A stretch of 64,000 bases of DNA from NCBI RefSeq assembly GCF_030064675.1, contig NZ_CP116413.1, positions 4,558,001-4,622,000 on the forward strand, in the 5' to 3' direction. Position 1 is the first letter of the stretch, and each line of letters begins with the position of its first letter. The stretch comes from Crossiella sp. CA-258035. Lineage in GTDB: Bacteria > Actinomycetota > Actinomycetes > Mycobacteriales > Pseudonocardiaceae. Below are positions 61,766-64,000 of the stretch, one piece after another. The position numbers and the translations under genes were made by a program. Under the pieces are notes generated by a model. The model worked only from the letters and a program-made list of their open reading frames with translations. It ran no database searches and was not told the DNA's origin.

Positions 61766-62976
61766 GCCCGATGTCCGAGCCCAAAGCCACCAATGCGACC
61801 CGCCGGGTGCTCTCCGGCATAGGCAAGACCGGCCTGGTGCTGGTCTCCGTCGCCGCGCTGACCGCCACCGCCGCCGGCTACCTGAGCTACCGGCAGGCCA
61901 CCGTGGGCCTGGCCACCGACAACGTCATCACCGACGACAAGGGCGACCCGGTGCTGCCCAAGGCCCCGGGCACCGACACCAACATCCTGCTGGTCGGCGT
62001 GGACTCCCGCACCGACGCCCAGGGCCGCCCGCTCTCCCGCGAGGTCCTCGACGCCCTGCAGGCCGGGGACGCCAACGGCGAGCAGAACACCGACACCATG
62101 ATGCTGGTGCACGTCCCGGCCGACCCGGGCAAGAAGGCCTTCGCCGTGTCCCTGCCGCGGGACTCCTATGTGGACATCGCAGGCGGGTTCGGCAAGCACA
62201 AGCTCAACTCCGCCTACGCCCGCGCCAAGCTGGCCAAGGCCAAGGAGTTGCGCGGGCAGGGCAAGGATGCCGCGACCGTGGACAAGGAGTCGGTCACCGC
62301 GGGCCGGAAGAACCTGATCAGCACCGTCGCCAAGCTCACCGGGCTGACCGTGGACCACTTCGCCGAGATCAACCTCTACGGCTTCAGCGAGATCACCAAG
62401 GCCGTCGGCGGCATCCCGGTCTGCCTGAACAAGCCGGTGCGCGATGACTTCTCCGGGGCGAACTTCCCCGCGGGCAGGCAGGTGCTGGAAGGGGTGGACG
62501 CGCTGAAGTTCGTCCGCCAGCGCCACGGCCTGCCCGGCGGTGACCTGGACCGGGTGCGCCGTCAGCAGGCGTTCCTGGCCGGGCTGGCCAACCAGGTGCT
62601 CTCCGCCGGGACGCTGACCGACCCTGGCAAGGTCAAGGACCTCATCGACGCCCTGACCCGCTCGGTGGTGCTGGACTCCGGCTGGGACCTGCTCGGTTTC
62701 GCCCAGCAGGTGCAGGGCCTCTCCGGCGGCAAGATCCAGTTCCACACCATCCCGACCCTGCGCTCCAACCTGGCCACCCCCGGCGACGGCGTCGCGGTCG
62801 AGGTCGACCCCGGCAAGGTCCGCTCCTTCATCCAAAGCCTGCTCAACGGTGGCGACGGCACCCCGGCCAACGCCGCGGGCAAGCCCGGCGGCACCCCGGT
62901 GGGCCGGGTCAAGCCGGTGTCCAACAACACCGCCCAGCAGCCCATCGACGCCGCCGGGATCCCCTGTGTCAACTGA
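61762..62976 (+). CDS. LytR-CpsA-Psr family protein
   Basis: This 404-residue protein has an N-terminal membrane helix (about 20-42) and an extracytoplasmic LCP domain. The domain shows TNILLVGVDSRTD, NTDTMMLVHVPADPGKKAFAVSLPRDSYVDIAG (Arg/Asp active-site residues), the ITKAVGGIPVCLNKPVRD region and LKFVRQRHGLPGGDLDRVRRQQ. LCP enzymes attach teichoic-acid-like or arabinogalactan-type polymers to peptidoglycan from polyprenyl diphosphate carriers. It is translationally coupled to the deacetylase, so both act on the cell wall. Confidence 0.93.
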   Translation: MSPMSEPKATNATRRVLSGIGKTGLVLVSVAALTATAAGYLSYRQATVGLATDNVITDDKGDPVLPKAPGTDTNILLVGVDSRTDAQGRPLSREVLDALQAGDANGEQNTDTMMLVHVPADPGKKAFAVSLPRDSYVDIAGGFGKHKLNSAYARAKLAKAKELRGQGKDAATVDKESVTAGRKNLISTVAKLTGLTVDHFAEINLYGFSEITKAVGGIPVCLNKPVRDDFSGANFPAGRQVLEGVDALKFVRQRHGLPGGDLDRVRRQQAFLAGLANQVLSAGTLTDPGKVKDLIDALTRSVVLDSGWDLLGFAQQVQGLSGGKIQFHTIPTLRSNLATPGDGVAVEVDPGKVRSFIQSLLNGGDGTPANAAGKPGGTPVGRVKPVSNNTAQQPIDAAGIPCVN

Positions 62977-63607
62977 CCGCCACGACCAGGCGGCCGCCGG
63001 TGTCCACCCCCCTCACCGGCGGCCGCCCACCTCCTCCCGCCTGCCCTGGTGGGCCGCGGTCCTGCTCGCCCTGACCGCGACCGCGCTCGGTGGCTGGCTC
63101 GGCGGGTCGTTGTTCCCGGCCGGGATCGCGCTGGGCTGTGTGGCCGCCGCCCTCGCGGTGGACGCCCGTGGCCTGTTCGCGGTGGCCGTGCAACCGCCAC
63201 TGGTCACCGCAGCCGTGGTGGCAGGCACCGTCGCGTTGGGGAAACCGCTGCTCAGCGCGTTCTCCGAGCTGGTGTCGGTGTTCCCCTGGCTGGCCGCCAC
63301 CACGGCTGTGGTGATCGCCATCGTGCTCAGCAGGGTGAACCGGGCTCGGCGCGCCGCCGTAGTCAGGGAAGCCTCGCTCGGCGCAGTGAACCGGCGTGAG
63401 ACGCGCGTGAAGGCGGGCACGGCCTCCCGGAGCGGGCGGTCGGAATGGTTGCCTCAAGGCCGGAAAGGGGTGAGCGCCGATGAGCCTCAGAGCACGCCAC
63501 GCCCGTCGTCTGGCCAGTCTGCTGACCGCGCGCACCGGCGCCTACGTGCTGGTGCGCTACGACCGGACCGCCGGCCGCTACCAGGTCCAGTGGAGCGGCG
63601 GTCCTGA
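62966..63607 (+). CDS. DUF6542-like four-helix membrane protein
   Basis: GTG 62966 overlaps the LCP stop. The protein begins VSTDRHDQAAAGVHPPHRRPPTSSRLPWWAAVLLALTATALGGWLGGSLFPAGIALGCVAAALAVDARGLFAVAVQPPLVTAAVV and has about four membrane helices, like DUF6542 proteins next to LCP genes. The frame stays open to 63607, but codons after about 63480 lose the GC-rich third position while the next gene in another frame keeps it. The true end may therefore be earlier, with the present stop a relic of overlap or frameshift. Confidence 0.6.
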   Translation: MSTDRHDQAAAGVHPPHRRPPTSSRLPWWAAVLLALTATALGGWLGGSLFPAGIALGCVAAALAVDARGLFAVAVQPPLVTAAVVAGTVALGKPLLSAFSELVSVFPWLAATTAVVIAIVLSRVNRARRAAVVREASLGAVNRRETRVKAGTASRSGRSEWLPQGRKGVSADEPQSTPRPSSGQSADRAHRRLRAGALRPDRRPLPGPVERRS

Positions 63608-63701
63608 CCGGGAGTCCATGCGCGAGCTGGCCACCGAGTACGCCGAGGAGGTGGCCGAACTCGACGTCGCGGAGCTGGTGTGGCTCCGCAGCAGCGGTTG
63701 A
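63480..63701 (+). CDS. small protein upstream of the anti-sigma-type ATPase gene
   Basis: This 73-residue protein reads MSLRARHARRLASLLTARTGAYVLVRYDRTAGRYQVQWSGGPDRESMRELATEYAEEVAELDVAELVWLRSSG. Strong GC3 bias and the SD-like AAAGGGGTGAG support it as the real reading frame. It is not recognised. It is followed after 37 nt by an anti-sigma-factor-type ATPase on the same strand. Confidence 0.7.
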   Translation: MSLRARHARRLASLLTARTGAYVLVRYDRTAGRYQVQWSGGPDRESMRELATEYAEEVAELDVAELVWLRSSG

Positions 63702-63738
63702 GGTTGATCCACTTCCCGCCGCCGTGGGAGGTCCCCCG

Positions 63739-64000
63739 ATGATCGTGCTCAGCCTGGAGATCGGCAGCGACGCGCACCGGCTACCCGCGGTGGCCGCCGT
63801 CGTGGCCCCGGTGCTGGCCCGCCTGTTCCCGCCCGCCCAGGCCCAGCAGCTGGGCCAGGCGGTGCGGGAGGCGGTGGCCAACGCCATCCAGCACGGCAAC
63901 GCCGCCGACCCGCGCGCCGCGGTCGGCATCACCCTCGCCCTGGCCGAGGACGAGCTGCTGATCCAGGTCAGCGACCAGGGCGAGGGCTTCGTGCCCACCT
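63739..64000 (+). CDS. RsbW-like anti-sigma-factor serine kinase, cut by window edge
   Basis: The first 87 residues read MIVLSLEIGSDAHRLPAVAAVVAPVLARLF...QAVREAVANAIQHGNAADPRAAVGITLALAEDELLIQVSDQGEGFVPT. The N-box EAVANAIQHGN and G1-box VSDQGEGF are those of GHKL ATPases of the RsbW/SpoIIAB type, which phosphorylate anti-anti-sigma factors. GGGAGG precedes ATG 63739. The C-terminus is beyond the window. Confidence 0.85.
   Translation, partial: MIVLSLEIGSDAHRLPAVAAVVAPVLARLFPPAQAQQLGQAVREAVANAIQHGNAADPRAAVGITLALAEDELLIQVSDQGEGFVPT

Noticed and set aside
1-64000. CRISPR arrays or cas genes
   Set aside because: No regularly spaced short repeats and no Cas-type proteins were seen.
1-64000. rRNA genes, riboswitches or other structured RNAs besides the tRNA
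   Set aside because: Nothing recognisable was found by reading; small RNAs cannot be excluded without a covariance search.

Overview
The window is about 72% GC with GTG-rich starts and GC-rich third codon positions. Its gene content includes a SARP-type regulator, an F420-type LLM oxidoreductase, a DinB-family protein, a CseA/B/C-like envelope-stress set, LytR-CpsA-Psr and RsbW-like proteins. Together these point to a filamentous actinomycete, most plausibly of the Pseudonocardiales; the species cannot be named from sequence alone.

Bases 1 to about 16,500 look like an accessory island ending at a tRNA-Leu(GAG) gene (16485-16567, minus). The island holds a 2H phosphoesterase (2'-5' RNA ligase type), an HTH-less XRE/TPR regulator remnant and a replication-relaxation-like protein. 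A ParA/ParB-like pair follows, in which ParA lacks the P-loop lysine and parB has an in-frame amber codon. Next come a 68-residue membrane protein and two tandem Crp/Fnr regulators. A secreted block follows: a trypsin-fold pseudoprotease fused to a tectonin-like propeller, a small secreted protein, and a 1387-residue polymorphic toxin (ALF repeats, Ala-rich helices, Hint module, variable C-terminal toxin) with its candidate immunity gene. A membrane-anchored protein and the frameshifted tail of a large serine recombinase lie next to the tRNA.

From 16,675 to 29,115 there is an M20 peptidase, a TetR/MFS pair and a tightly overlapping five-gene operon: DUF4132, MoxR-like AAA ATPase, DUF5682, VWA and SWIM zinc finger. 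Its composition and order match the Escherichia coli yehI-L-M-P-Q genes.

From 29,120 to 37,500 a cupin gene is divergent from a GlxA/AraC-type regulator that has been split by a Tn554-like element of about 7 kb. The element carries three large tyrosine recombinases, a DUF6262 (TnpC-like) protein and a methyltransferase passenger. It is bounded by a repeated CGGCGG hexamer and a 10-bp imperfect terminal inverted repeat. The last 16 codons of the regulator, stop included, are found on the far side.

From 37,600 to 57,600 the genes are mixed: small secreted proteins, a SARP ATPase regulator, a cytochrome P450, HxlR and TetR regulators, hydrolases, an erythromycin-esterase-like protein with a divergent regulator sharing a palindromic operator, a methyltransferase, a flavin reductase, DinB and MBL proteins, a propeller lipoprotein, an aldo/keto reductase, an LLM oxidoreductase and UppP. 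Three copies of an AT-rich repeat with a dyad core (near 45.35, 48.37 and 51.37 kb) are scattered here.

The right end (57,691-64,000) is an envelope region: a histidine phosphatase, a cseA-cseB-cseC-like operon, a divergent polysaccharide deacetylase-LCP-DUF6542 operon, and the start of an anti-sigma-factor-type ATPase cut by the window edge.
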